Below, one piece after another: positions 11,399-23,916 of a stretch of 64,000 nt of DNA. Under the pieces are notes generated by a model. That model did no database searches and was not told the DNA's origin. It worked only from the letters and a program-made list of their open reading frames with translations. Numbering within the stretch: the first letter of the stretch is position 1; the number at the start of each line of letters is the position of its first letter. The position numbers were made by a program, and so were the translations under genes. Where the stretch lies: assembly GCF_949987515.2 (NCBI RefSeq), contig NC_082697.1, positions 27,721,730 to 27,785,729 on the forward strand, given 5' to 3'. The stretch comes from Delphinus delphis (taxonomy: Eukaryota > Chordata > Mammalia > Artiodactyla > Delphinidae).

Positions 11399-13950
11399 AG
11401 GCCTCACATGGTTCCACTTGCTCTCTATCCTCTGCCATTGCCAAGAGAAGAACTTGCCCCAGTAGCCCAGTGATTCTAGGAGGAGGACAAGAGACCCATG
11501 GCGAAGGCACAAATCTGCAGACCTGAAGACCGATGCAGACCACCTTAGCCAAACCACAAACTCAAGAGCAAAAATAAACAGTTGTTGTTTGAAGGTATGG
11601 AGTTTTGGAGAGTTTCATTACACAGTAGTCTTGGGACAATCCAACCCCTCTGACTGTGGCAAATTCAAATTCTCTGAGAGAAGGTCTGATTGGATCATTT
11701 GCTCACCACCCAGAACATAGCTGCTTTCACACCATCACCCACGAGCCGAGGGTCTCCCTCCTGTCCAGTCTGCAGGTGGCTGCCTTGGGCTGGGACACCC
11801 ATTTCTGATCCAAGCAGTTGTCCCATAATTACATGGTCAAGTGACACAAAGCCTGGTGACCTGCCTGGAAGCAATCATTTCTGCCCCTGTGTTCAGAAGG
11901 GGTGTGAGTGTGGTAAGCAGGAGATTCTTGGATCCTCTTTGGTTCTAAAGAGTAACAGCTAACTAGGAGAAATTGCACATAAAATTTTCTCTGCATGTGG
12001 CAGTCAGGATGCAACTTAAGCTGTAAAATCCAGGATATAAGAAATGTGATTTTTCTTACAACTCATTTCTGTAACTATTTTGAGCCTCATTATGCTTAAG
12101 ATGGAAAGGATGAGGCTCAAGCTCACTTAGAAAATTTGGTACAACCGGCTTAGAACCCAGTTGTCCTGGCTTCCTATACAGTGTCCTGGCCCCCTTCCCT
12201 GTGCAGTCAGTCTCACACTTGCAAGGATGCTGCAGGTGCCATCTCTGAGCCAGTGGAGCCCCTTCTCCAGCCTCCCTGATCGTCTGGGCCGTGCTTCCCC
12301 ACTCCACTGGCTGAGTGCCCACTGCCTGGAAGAATTCTAAGCAACACTTTCCTCCTACTGAGTCGTAATCTGCCTCCCTATGTCCTGTATCACCTGCCCT
12401 AACTCTGTCTTCTGGCACTACACTTAAATGTACACTCTTTTTTCTTTGATTTATAAACATTTACTATAAATTTTACTTCTATAAGTTCTATTTAGTTATT
12501 TTTCATATCTGCCTTTTTAAATAGTGTCTTTTTTCTTATGTTTTTGAATTCTTTTGTATGACTTTAATTCTTTTCAAAGTACTTTTTTTTTTTTAATCTC
12601 ATCTGAAGTTCTTAGGGGAAGTGGGTCTAATCCTGCTATTGCTGGTGTCTGCTGACTCTCACTTATAGTGGATGGTTTCCTTGTATAGTTTGTAATTTGG
12701 GGCTAAGCGTTCACCTTCAGTGGACCTTTATCTGTGGACAGCTTGTGTAGCCCAGTTGAGGGCAAGTACCTCCAAAACAGGTTACGTTTGCTTTGCTGGT
12801 CACCTCAGCTCCTTACCTGGGATCACTATGTTAATTCTTAGTTTGGGGTTCCTAGTTCAAGTGGATAGAATACATTTTTTTAAAGCCCGCATGAGACTAG
12901 ATCCTATCTTTTGGCGTCATAATATTAACTTGATTATAGTTTGTTTCCACCCACTAGGATGTCAGCTCCAGCCTTTGTCTCTCTGATTTTGGGCTCTACT
13001 CCTCTATCTGCCTACAGCAGAATTTTAAACACCGTAGGCACTCAAAAGTATTTGTTGAAAGAGAGAATTAAAGGATGCCCACTTCACAGTGTGTTGTGAA
13101 GAATAAATGGGGTGTCAGTTAGAACTGTGTTTGCCCAATTAAAAATTGGGTTTCTTGTCTCATATAACAGGCAGATGATGTTGGGGGTTCTGTGACTGAG
13201 TGATTTCAATGACTCTGCAATTTTCTTGGCCTTTGTCTTAGGGTTGCAAGATGGTTACTGTAGCTCCAGGCATCACATCCACATTCAAGGCAGAAGGAAG
13301 TAGAAGAAAGTAAGAGTAAAGGGGAAGCACCCCCGACATTTTTCCTTATCGTGTAGGTAACATTTTCCTAGAAGTCTAACAGCAAATTTCTGCTTTGGTC
13401 TCATTTGCTAGAAATGGGGCGCATGGGCATCCAGAAGAAAGGGGACTTGGAAAGTGAGCATTTCCCTTATCTATAGACTCCATAGGTAGGTGAGGGAGGG
13501 AGGGAGAGGACTGGGGACAAAGCTGTGCCATCTGCCCCCGATGAGCTTTTATCTCTGTGTGTGTGTGTGTATAACAAAGCATTGAGAGCAGAACAAGCCC
13601 TCAGAAAGCGGACACCTATTTCCATAATAATTATTAATTTTATCATTTAAAGCTTTATAGTCTCTGTGATCCTGTTGGCATCAGATTGGGATTCTGGAGC
13701 CCACAGGCTCTGAGGCACCCATACCCCAGTGATCTCCCTCCCCCCGCCCCTTGTTCTATTCAGAGTACTGAAGCCCTTTAAAAAAAAAACACACACTACA
13801 TTTTCCAATGTCAGCTACTTCCTGCTCTCATTAACTCCATCCTCAGTGACTTAGCCAGACTCTGCTCCTGGCCTGAAGCAGAGAGCAGACTGTCCAAATC
13901 AAAGGTCCCTCAGGCCCGTCACCAGGTCAGCATCAAGGTCTCTCCCAAGG
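11399..13950. other. No gene recognised upstream of C20orf202
   Basis: Mixed unique and old repeat sequence. An L2 3'-end fragment lies at about 12940-13070 ('ctaggatgtcagctccagcc' to 'tatttgttgaaagagag'), and a (TG)n run at 13555-13571. A 135-residue minus-strand frame at 12056-12460 has no recognisable domain and no conserved-looking splice signals, so I do not call it. Confidence 0.6.
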
Positions 13951-13958
13951 ACGCTGAG

Positions 13959-14024
13959 ATGAAAACAGCAGAAGAGCCAACCTCAAGTCTTGGGCAGACC
14001 CTGGAGTGGCTGAGAAAGGAGCTG
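13959..14024 (+). CDS. C20orf202: C20orf202 coding exon 1
   Basis: Encodes residues 1-22. The start ATG has G at -3 (GAGATGA), an adequate context, and is the only ATG that keeps the conserved-looking N-terminus in frame with exon 2. The exon ends at GCTG|GTAAGT. Any upstream non-coding exon is not identifiable; a possible acceptor ATCCTCAG|TGAC lies near 13845. Confidence 0.85.
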
Positions 14025-16152
14025 GTAAGTCTTTACATTTCTTTTTACCTGGTGCTTTCACACCATATATTCCAAGGCTCCCTGGTTCCCCACTCCCAGG
14101 TGCCCCCTAGGCTGGGGAAGAGCTTCAGGCTGGGGTATAGGCCCTGCAGGCACCCCTCTGGGACCAGCCACACAGTGCACAATCACCACCTCAGGTGCTG
14201 GGATAAGTAGGTCGTGGCCTACATAGGAGGCTCTGGGTACAGTACTTGCCTGACTGGTTTTAGAATTACACTGAGTCCTGGTATGTGCCCAGCTCTGCAG
14301 CTGTGTGACCTCTAGCAAGTGGCTTTACCTCTTTGAACTTCAGTCTCCTTATTGTAAAATGGGGATAACCATAGTACCAGCACCACAAGGGTTATTGTAA
14401 GAATTTGGTGAGGAGATGGTGTAATTCACTTAGCGCCTGCGTTGGCTGTTACAATCCTGACCCAGCTGCATATGGAGTACATCAGCTGTCTTAGCCTGGG
14501 TCTTCTAGAAAGCAGAGGCTTGCAAGGGTTGGGGTATTAACCGTTTATTTGGAGGTACAAGCCCAGAGTGGTGAGAGTGAGGGAAATAGGGAGTGGAGGC
14601 AAAGGCCGATGCTATTTGAGGAGATGCCTTGCGTTACCAAGCTGGCTGCCACTTAGAAAGGAGCCCTAAGGAGGCCCAGAGGCCCTCTCAGCAGCCGGTT
14701 TACCTGGCTGCAGGATTCTCTGCAGGGGTTGAAGGAGGATCTGCACCCTGGGGGAGAGAAGAAGAGGAAGTTTATCTGCCCAGCTCACTCCTGTCTCCCA
14801 TTTCCTGTCTGTAAGGCTCCACCCCATGGGGCACTAACTCACCTGAACTTATGAGCTGTGTCACTTGGCCCCTCAGTGGCCGCTCAGGAAGCCAGGCCTT
14901 ATGTCTCTCCTTGTGATGTTTTCTCCAAGTCCAAAAACAGAAGGGAGCCCCAAAGTATGTGGGGACACCAGCCCAGAGAGAGAAGGAGGTGGTCTGGGGA
15001 ACCACAGAAGGCACCCAAAGTTTGTATTCCAATAACGCCAGCTTCTTCTGGGGAGGGACAGAGAGGATTGTCCAAAAATGACCTGTCTGGGTTGCCAGGC
15101 AACGGAAGAGCTGGGAACCAACCCTGTCCTCACCTCGGTGGGAGGGGCTGACCCAGTAGGGCTTCTCATGGGCCCGGGGGACTCCAGCAGCAGGAACTGC
15201 AGCCACTTACAGTCCTCAGGGATCTAGAGGCTGGGTGGCAGTCCCACCCCGTGCTCCCCCTAAACACTAGGCACTATGCTGGGACTGCTTAGTACCTGAA
15301 CCCAAAGTGCCAGCTTCCACTTGATAAAGTACCTCTCTTCTCTCCTACCCATGAGGAGGGAGAACAGGTAGGGGTGGGGGGAAGCCTACCCAGGGCACAG
15401 CCTCCCGGGGCCAAATGTCCTCTGCCTCCACATATGACAAGAGATGAGCCCTGAGTCTCCACTTGCTGGTCCCTGACTTGCAAATTTCTCAGTCAAGTGT
15501 GTTTTTAACCTCCATCACAGGGAATTTACATGACATCACAAGGGCTCCCCTGTGGAGCCCAGCCAAGAAGCCCCCCTTGACCATCAGTGAAGTATGTCAG
15601 TCACTTTATGCAGCAGAAGGAACAAGTCAGTAACCCCAGCAGCTACCACTGATGAGCACTGATGAAAGTCTGGTGCTCTCCCTCCTTTCCTGGGATTATA
15701 TAAGCCCCCAAAGTCCTGGTGGGATCTAAAACAGGGAGAGAGCCTTGAAAGGCAAGTAATTTGCTTTCTAGTTTGCAAATGAAGAAACTGAGGCTTCGGT
15801 GGACATGGCTTCTATGAGGCTGTGGGCTTGTCTCCAATGAGACAATGATAGGAGCAGGCTTTCTGGGGGAACATCCAGCACTCTGGCCGCCCCCTCACAG
15901 ACTCCTTCTTTCTCCTAGGCTGAGATGCAGGTCCAAGACCAGAGACTTCTGCTCACGCTGAAGCATCTTCACAGTGTCCTGCAGGAGCTGCGTGCGGAGA
16001 GTGCCCACTGGGAGGATGCCAGATCCAGTGGCGGAGCCTCCCCCATCAGACCTCGGGCGGGCTCTGAAGGCAGGGGCCACCAGCCCTTTTCCTCCAGGGG
16101 CCTGGCCCAGCTCCTCCAAGGGGCAGACAGCAGACGAAGCTCCCTCCCTTAA
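13959..16152 (+). CDS. C20orf202: C20orf202 orthologue, small coiled-coil protein of unknown function (two coding exons)
   Basis: Joining 13959-14024 to 15919-16152 gives an uninterrupted 99-residue protein ending in a TAA at 16150-16152. The junction is phase 0 with a strong donor (CTG|GTAAGT) and acceptor (TCTCCTAG|GCT). The product begins MKTAEEPTSSLGQTLEWLRK and ends with DSRRSSLP. Residues 11, 15, 18, 22, 25, 32, 36, 39, 43 and 46 are Leu or Met in a 3-4 heptad pattern broken only by Asp29, so residues about 8-50 should form one coiled coil. Residues 57-82 are Ser/Gly/Arg-rich and probably disordered, followed by a short LAQLLQG helix and an RRSS motif that resembles a basophilic-kinase site. 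No signal peptide or membrane segment is seen. I recognise it as human C20orf202, the gene immediately before RAD21L1 in human order; its function is unknown to me. Confidence 0.85.
14025..15918 (+). other. C20orf202 intron
   Basis: 1,894 bp with GT-AG ends. It contains a MIR fragment at about 14250-14450 ('cttcagtctccttattgtaaaatggggataacc') and an unassigned old repeat at 14490-14840 ('ttctagaaagcagaggcttgcaagggttgg'). A 144-residue minus-strand frame at 14772-15206 shows no domain and is treated as chance. Confidence 0.75.
15919..16152 (+). CDS. C20orf202: C20orf202 coding exon 2, with stop
   Basis: Encodes residues 23-99, from AEMQVQDQ to RRSSLP, and the TAA stop. It holds most of the coiled coil and the whole Ser/Arg-rich tail. 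A shorter reading from the ATG at 15925 is possible but would lose the N-terminal third of the heptad pattern, so the spliced form is preferred. Confidence 0.85.
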   Translation, partial: AEMQVQDQRLLLTLKHLHSVLQELRAESAHWEDARSSGGASPIRPRAGSEGRGHQPFSSRGLAQLLQGADSRRSSLP

Positions 16153-17056
16153 CAGGCCAGAGATGACCCTGACTTTAAACCCTCCCCCCACTAGTCTAAA
16201 CTTTGATTGTGATGAGAGAGAGCACTGGAATGGGAGTCAGGAAGGCCGGTCTCTGGGTTCACCCCTGCCCTCATTCACTGTGTGTCCCTGGACCTGTCAC
16301 CCAGCTTCTCTGTGTCACTCTTTCCTCTCCTGTCACTTCTCAGGGTTTTTGCACAAATGAAGTATCAGATGTGAACACATTTGGAAAACGCAAACATGTG
16401 ACATGGCTTCTGGCAAGCACCACGGTGGTAATCCTATTCTTAGGAATTTCCCACAAGGTGATTGTTAAAACAAAGAAAGAGCTCAGTGTGCCCGGATGTT
16501 TATCTAGTGTTGCCATGGCAAAAATACAGAACCCTGTGCAGTGACTTGATGGTTGTTTTCTGTCTTCCCGGCAGGCCTTCTTATTCCCCTTTATCTGAAA
16601 GAAACAGGCACTACAACCAGCCTGGCCATAAGGATGGGCATGTAACCAGGCCTGGCCAATTACAATTCATGGTCATCCTAACAACATGATTGGCCCAATG
16701 AGTGGGCATGTGGCTCAAACAGAGCCAATCACAGCCCTTCTCTGGGATTGCCCTCTTGATTCTTGTTCTACTGCGGTCGCAAACCTGGGGCTGCCAGTGG
16801 CCATGATTCCTGTCAGGTGAGGGAGACCTGCTGGCAGTAGGAAAGAAAGAGGCTAATCTTCAAAGAGAAGCAGAGAGAGGACCACACAAGAGATGGGCAG
16901 AGAGGAAGGGTGCTGGCTCTTTTTAGTCCCTGGTTTCAGACCCTAATTCTGTGAGTTACTCCTGCTGTCTTTCCAGAGCAGAAGCCAGTAGATTCTACCA
17001 CCACCACCCACAAAGGCACACACCAGTTTGTTTTTGCTTAAGCTGATTTGAATAAA
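16153..17056 (+). other. Probable C20orf202 3' UTR
   Basis: No coding signal follows the stop. The first AATAAA on the plus strand is at 17051-17056, giving a candidate 3' UTR of about 0.9 kb. The extent is inferred only from that signal. Confidence 0.4.
17051..17056 (+). terminator. Candidate C20orf202 polyadenylation signal
   Basis: Canonical AATAAA followed by T-rich sequence (GTTTCCCTTATTTG). Another AATAAA at 17266-17271 (AAAAATAAAGTCC) is an alternative. Confidence 0.4.
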
Positions 17057-17467
17057 GTTTCCCTTATTTGCAAGCAAAATAGTCCGGATGGTCAAAGAAG
17101 CAAAGAAGAGAAATCATGAAAAAAAATGGCATTTCTGACAACCGAGTTTGGCAGGCAGGCAACAAGGTGTATGTTGTGGCAGAACCCTCAATTCTTTGGG
17201 GTGCAGGAGTCATAACTTTGAAAAATTATATCTTCCTATAAGAAAGATATAAATGGAACAGGTAAAAATAAAGTCCTGGTGTTAACATGGTCCGATTATC
17301 GTCAGGCCTTTTTATTTTTGAAAATCTTCTTGCATGTTGCTAGGATATTGCTTTTAATGGCCTTGAAAAAGTAAATCCATTGCATACAGAGGCAAGGGGT
17401 GGGAGGGCTGCACTATATGTACTATGGTTATGGTCAGACTAATCTGGGGTTTCTATATAATATTTGA

Positions 17468-17930
17468 TAATACAAAAAAATAGTTCTCCATCAATGGCTG
17501 AATGGAGAAACAAAATGTGATATATACATGAAATGGAATATCATTCAGCCTTGAAAAGGAAGTTAATCCCGGCACATGCCACAAGATGGGTGGACTTTGA
17601 ACACATTGTGCTAAGTGGAGTAAGCCAGTCACAAAAGGACAAATATGATTCCACTCATACGAGATACTTAGAGGAGCCAAATTCATGGAGACAGAAAGTA
17701 GTTCTGGTTGTCAGGAGTTTGGGGGCAGGGGGTTGGGGGGTCATTTAAGGGGTGCAGAGTTTCAGTGTTGCAAGATGGCAAAAGTTCTGTGGATGGATGG
17801 TGGTGATGGTAGTATAGCAACGTGAATGTACTTGATGCACTATATACTTTAAAATGGTTAAAATGGTAATATTTATCATATGTTATATTTTACCACAATT
17901 AAAAATAAATACTTTAAAATTTTAAATTAC
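17468..17930 (+). mobile_element. Old L1 3'-end fragment
   Basis: Words characteristic of old mammalian L1 3' ends occur in order: 'ggaatatcattcagccttgaaaaggaa', 'cacattgtgctaagtggagtaagccagtcacaaaaggacaaat', 'ttcatggagacagaaagtag', then a TTAAAATGGTTAAAATGG tail. It is diverged, non-coding and clearly older than the other L1 copies here. Confidence 0.85.
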
Positions 17931-20900
17931 CTGCTCTGTGATGCTAGGGCTGGAGTCCCACAAACCCTATTTCTGCATTACTAGCTGCTCCAGGTTAGAC
18001 TTTGCCAATAAGCAGGGTGGGGCTAGAGGGACACCACAGGGCTGGAGGAGCGAGAAAAGACTTGCTTCTTCATCTTTGTTCTTTGTAGCTTCCTGTGGCC
18101 TTCCTACTCTCATGAACATGACCCAGCAATGCTCCTTCACCTCAAAGCAGCAATTCCTCCCTGTGGCACCAGCCAGAACTCCCTTCTCAAGGCTGTAGGC
18201 GCCAGCCCTGGGGGGCCCTTCCCCCAACCTCAGAGACACCAGCTCCAGATGGCCAGCATCCCCTCCCCTGAAGTCTCAGTTCCTGTCCTCCCTGGCTCCT
18301 CTCTGCTCTCTGAGACTTGAGCCCAGCTGAGCAGAGCTCCCTTCTCAGATGCCTGAAGTGGAGCTCTGCAAGGCTGAAAGCTTTAATAACTTCAGTCTCC
18401 TCTCTTTGCTCCCTCAGCCCTGGGAGTGGTAGATGCTTCCTGCAAGTGCTACCTTCATTCTAAGAGTTCTTTTTATAACCTTTCGGTCATCCAGTTAACA
18501 ACTTTATACCTAGTTAGCAATTCTTTATATTAAATTCTCTCTGTTAAAATAATCAGTTTTTGGCTATAATTACCAATGCTGCTGTGATCACTTTTGTTCA
18601 TGTGCCCCGGTGCACAAGCCCAGTGCCCCTAGGATATACAGGTTTTCTCCCACTAACTGAAAGTAAAGCATTCCTATGGAACCTTTCACAAGCCCAAATT
18701 GGGTATAGTGAAGAAGCAATTACCTTAGGACACATCTTGCTAAAAGAGGCCCAAAATAAATTGAGATAAAGCACAGATGCTCATAGACACAGGTCAAAGC
18801 CAGGTCAAAGCTATGGTGGCTTCGTGCAGAAATGCTGAGTGCCGTTCCTGGGGAAGTAGCTTGGCGGTGCCACTCCCCCCCAGGGTGTTTGCTGCCTCTG
18901 TAACGGCTCACCCCAGATCAAACGCTGAACACCATTTTCACTTTTCACCTGTTTTTGTAAAAGTGAAAATCATCTTTGGCTTTCTTTCAGTTCATGAAAA
19001 CAGGTACTAATGTAGCTCTTTCATGAAAGCAAAGTGGCATAAAGTGAGCTTTCGAAAAACAACGGATACCTGTAGAGCAAAGAGTTGAACTGGAAGTATG
19101 TGTGTGAATACTCAAGTTTACAAGAAGCGTGTTTTCCAAAGTGGGGTATTCACTTAAACTCCCACAAGCCGTGTCCAAGAGTTCCTGTTGCTCAACATTC
19201 TCGCCAACACTTGGTATTATCAGTCTTCTTAATTTTTGCCAATATAATGAGTGCAAAATGGTATTACACTGTGATCTTAACTTGCATATTCCTACAAATG
19301 TGGTGGTTAACCTGAGTTTTAATTCCACCTCCACCATTTACTTACTTTTTGATCTTAGATGAATTACTCAACCTCTCTGAGCCTCATCTGTAAAAGAAGG
19401 GATAATAATATCTACCTCATAGGATTATTATTTATATTGTATAGGAGAATGCATATAACTCACTTTACACAGCACTGAGCATTGTAAAGGCTAATAAATG
19501 ACAGCTTGTTATTATTGCTGTGTAATCACAAATATAATGATTTCTGAAACTATGACTGTTACAAGTAGACAAGCTTGCTAGCAACCATCATTAGGAGAGA
19601 TATCTGCCTGGCCATGCAAAGTAACAATGACATTGGTTTTCCATGCCCAATGCCAACAACCTGCACCCTCTGCCTCTCCCAGCTTCCCACAGCTGGGCCC
19701 CCAGACCAAAAACATCTGCCAGTCCCCCCTCTACCAATCTGCAAAGATAAACCTGACCCTCTGCTTGGGTATGTGTTGTTCTCCAGACCCCACCTCTGGA
19801 ACCAATGTTCAGTTCCTGATCCCAGGTCAGAACAAGCTCAGTCTGAGCCCAGATGCTGGGGGACAAGGGGGTTGGAGTGGCAATGACATCCTCAGTGTCG
19901 GTTCCTCGAGGGCTGGGTTATAGATCATGTTCATCCACGAGAGCAAGTGAGCACTAGAGGGAGCCTGTGGATCATGGTCACAAAGGAAAATCTGGGGTTT
20001 TCTCTGCTGAGGCAGCAAAAACAGGACTGTACACCCAAGCCTCCCATCCAAGGGTGAGGAGAGAAGGGGACACAGGTAGGGAAAGGACGGATGGGGGTCA
20101 GAAGCTAAAAAATTAGGAGCAGAAGAAGAACAGTTCAAGATGTGATACCTGTTGTCAGGGCCGGCAGTTCAGGACTCACCCTGTGACTAACCAGAAAGGA
20201 TCAGAGGCTCACTTTTACCTGGGGCCAGCGTCCAGCCCTGGGCCAGGCTTGATGCCTTACAGTGCCCAAGTGTTCTGGCAGGTGTGTAACAAAATGCTCC
20301 CAAACTTAAAACAAAAACAGTCACTTCATTATTGCAACAACCATTCATCATTGCAGTAAAATCACACTTCCCACGGTTCTGGGGATTGACTGGGTTCAGC
20401 TGGGTGGTTCTTGCTTTTGGTCTCTCAAGTGGCTGCAGTCAGATGGTGTCCAGCTTGATTCATCTCAAAGGCTTATTCACATGTCTGGCAGTGGACGCTG
20501 GCTGTTACCTGGGACCTTAGCTGATGCTGTCACCTGAAACACCTACCCATGACTCCTCCCTGTGACCTAGGCTACCTCATAGCATAGTGGCTGGTGCCAA
20601 GAACAAGCATCTGAAGAGAGCCAAGAGGAAGCTGTATAGCCTTTATGACTCAGTCTTGGAGGTCACACAGTGTCACATCCATTGCATCTTATGCAGCAGA
20701 AGCCAGGCACCAAGGCCAGCTCACATTCAAGGGGAAGAGAATTAGACCACCTCTTGATGGGAGGAGCATCAAAGAACTTGTAGACATGTTTTAAAGCCAC
20801 CACACCATGTAAGACTGGATGGGTTTCCAGTGTGGCACATCAGCTGCAAGGAATAGGCATCGACACTTTGTAACCTCAGGCAGAGTGATAAGACAGAATC

Positions 20901-21687
20901 TCATCAAAATCCACGGGCAGGAACTCCAGGAGGTGAAGGGTAGGTCTGGATCTACAAGAGTTCACTCCATCACTCCAGCATCACTGTGTTTCAGTGTGCT
21001 ACTGAGAGGTGGGCTCAGCTCTGCTGCTGTGACAAACGAACTCAAGGCCTCAACACGACCAAGGTCCATTCCTGGCTCACACTACATGTCCTATGGCTCT
21101 ATTATGGGGGGGGGGGGCTCCTGCTCAGGGACCCAGCCACCATCTGTGCTGTCACCAGATGCTACAGCAGGGAAGATACATAAGGAGAGTCACACACTGT
21201 CTCTTCCACACTTTAGCCAGGCAGTGAAATGTGTCCCTTCTGCCCACAGCCCATTGGCTAGAGTTAGTCACGTGGTCTGTCCCAGCGTGGGGGCTGGGAA
21301 ATGTGAGGAGTGGATGGAGAGTCTGGTGAACACCCCCATGTCAGACACATCCTCCATTCTCTCTCAACAGACCAGCTTCCTCAGCGTGTCAGAGTGGGTC
21401 CTCATCAGTCTCCACCACTGTGCGCACTACGAGTGCGGACCCCCAGGCCCACCCATGCCTGCTGAACCAGAGCCTCTGAATTGGGGTCGGGGGATTGAGT
21501 TTCCACAGCCCCCACTCCCCCAAGGGAAGTCTGAGAACCGGGGCTGGGGGCTGTTCTGCCATCTGTCCTAGCTCCTAGCTTCAGTTTCCTTTAACTATGT
21601 CTGGGCTTTACTTTGTCTTCTTTCTGCATATTTTCATTGTCCACTCCCACTGCTAAAGATAGCACTCTCCTGTTATTTCTCTCTGTC
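17931..21687. other. No gene recognised
   Basis: Unique sequence mixed with old repeats: a MIR at about 19315-19500 ('cctctctgagcctcatctgtaaaagaagg'), and unassigned old repeats at about 20290-20500 and 20985-21350 (latter with a 13-G run near 21106). A 250-codon open frame at 20819-21571 crosses that repeat and the G-run and resembles no protein I know. Confidence 0.6.
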
Positions 21688-22150
21688 AAAGTCTAGAGAG
21701 AGGTCTAAAAACAACAAATGCTGGAGAGGGTGTGGAAGAAAGGGAACCCTCTTGCACTGTTGGTGGGAATGTAAATTGATACAGCCACTATGGAGAACAG
21801 TATGGAGGTTCCTTACAAAACTAAAAATAGAATTACCATATGATCCAGCAATCCCACTACTGGGCATATACCCAGAGAAAACCATAATTCAAAAAGACAC
21901 ATGAACCCCAAATTTCACTGCAGCACTATTTACAATAGCCAGGTTATGGAAGCAACCTAAATGCCCATTGACAGATGAATGGATAAGGAAGATGTGGTAC
22001 GTAAATACAATGGAATATTACTCAGCCATAAAAAGGAATGAAAATGGGTCATTTGTAGAGATGTGGATGAATCTATAGACTCATACAGAGTGAAGTAAGT
22101 TAGAAAGAGAAAAACAAATATCATATATATGTGGAACCTAGATATATGTT

Positions 22151-22198
<48 letters not shown>

Positions 22199-22468
22199 CA
22201 TATATATATATGGAACACATATATGTGGAACCTAGAAAAATGGTACAGATGAACTGGTTTGCAGGGCAGAAATAGAGACACAGATGTAGAGAACAAATGT
22301 ATGGACACCAAGAGGGGTAAGCGGCGGGGTGGTGGTTGTGGTGGTGTGATGAATTGGGCAATTGGGATTGACATGTAAACACTGACGTGTATAAAATTGA
22401 TGACTAATAAGAACCTGCTGTATAAAAAATAAATAAAATAAAATTCAGAAAAAAAGTTTAGAGAGAGG
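21688..22468 (+). mobile_element. 5'-truncated L1 with TSD
   Basis: Starts in the ORF2 C-terminal region (CAAATGCTGGAGAGGGTGTGG) and runs through the L1 3' UTR to an A-rich tail near 22452. Flanking direct repeats AAAGTCTAGAGAGAGG (21688-21703) and AAAGTTTAGAGAGAGG (22453-22468) differ at one base. The 3' UTR has expanded an AT microsatellite at about 22155-22210 and duplicated an adjoining 'tatgtggaacctag' segment. Confidence 0.9.
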
Positions 22469-22604
22469 GAATCTGATGGATCAGCTCAGCCTTTGACATC
22501 TGAACACATCATAGGTGGTTGGTATAAGGTAGGTTTGTTTTCTCCTCCCCCTCCTCTTCTTCTACCTCTTCTCCTTCATCATCATCGTCAATACACAGGT
22601 AATA

Positions 22605-22810
22605 CAATGCAATGATTAAGAGTGAGGGCCTTGACACCAGGCTGTCTGGGTTTGAATCCCAGTTCTGCTACTTATTAGCTCTGTGACGTTAAGCAAATAA
22701 CATAAATTTTCTTGCCTCTCTTTGCTCCTCCATAAAGCAGGGATACAACAGAAATTACCTCATACAGCCATTGAGCAAATGCAGTGAGTCAACATGGTCC
22801 TGGCACATCA
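22605..22810 (+). repeat. MIR SINE
   Basis: A long, well preserved MIR: 'tgcaatgattaagagtgagggcc', 'gggtttgaatcccagttctgctacttattagctctgtgac' and a 'ctcatacagccattgagcaaat' tail. Confidence 0.9.
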
Positions 22811-22859
22811 ATCTTAGCTATTATAATTAATAATAACAGCTACCATTTTAAAGCTCAGG

Positions 22860-23059
22860 ATAGTGTAGTGGCTGTAAGTACAGCCTGTAGCCTCACTGCC
22901 AGTCTTTGAATCCTAGCTCTACCATTTACTCATTGTGTGGGCTTGGGCAAGTCATTAAACTCTCTGTGCCTCAGTTTCACCATCTATAGAATGGGAATAA
23001 TAATGTACCTACCTCCTGAGGATGATGTGAAGAACAATGAGTTAATACATGCAAAACGT
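22860..23059 (+). repeat. MIR SINE, left part, split by the L1 at 23060
   Basis: 'tagtgtagtggctgtaagtacagcc' to 'gtgcctcagtttcaccatctatagaatggg' and 'gagttaatacatgcaaaa'. The next MIR segment ('cagcagagcctgccatctaataagggct') is found only at 29471-29510, on the other side of the 6.4-kb insertion. This continuity independently fixes both ends of that insertion. Confidence 0.9.
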
Positions 23060-23916
23060 GATTGGAACCAAGATGGTGGAGTAGAAGGATGTGTTCTCGC
23101 TCCCTCTTGCAAGAGCACCAGGATCACAACTAGATGCTGGACAATCATCAACAGGAAGACACTGGAACTCACCAAAAACGATACCCCACGTCCAAGGACA
23201 AAGGAGAAACCACAGTGAGACAGTACGAGGGGCACAACCACAGTAAAATCAAGTCCCATAACTGCTGGGTTGGTGGCTCACAGACTGGAGAACACTTATA
23301 CCACAGAAGTTCACCCACTGGAGTGAAGGTTCTGAGCCCCACGTCAGGCTTCCCAACCTGGGGGTCCAGCAACAGGAGGATGAATTCCTAGAGAATCAGA
23401 CTTTGAAGGCTAGTGGGAATTGATTGCAGGACTTCGACAGGACTGGGGGAAACAGAGACTCCACACTTAGAGGGCACACACAAAGTGGTGTGCACATTGG
23501 GACCCAGGGGAGAATGAACCACACCTACCTGCTAGTGTTGGAGGGTCTCCTGCAGAGGAGGGGGCTGGCTGTGGTCCACCGTGGGGACAAGGACACTGGC
23601 AGCAGAACTTCTGGGAAGTACTCCTTGGCGTGAGCCCTCCAGGAGTCGCCATTAGCTCCACGAAAGAGTCCAGGTAGGCTCCAGTGTCGGGTTGCCTCAG
23701 GCCAAACAACCAAACAAACAACCTGGGTGGGGAACCCAGCCCCACCCATCAGCAGTCAAGCGGATTAAAGTTTTACTGAGCTCCGCCCACCAGAGCAACA
23801 GTCAGCTCTACCCACCACCAGTCCCTCCCATCAGGAAACTTGCATAAGCCTCTTAGATAGCCTCATCCACCAGAGGGCAGACAGCAGAAGCAAGAAGAAC
23901 TACAACCCTGCAGCCT

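Noticed and set aside
20819..21571. 250-codon plus-strand open frame
   Set aside because: It runs through an old dispersed repeat and a 13-G run, lacks any recognisable domain, and has no promoter or splice support. Its length is notable, so a transcript search would be the decisive test.
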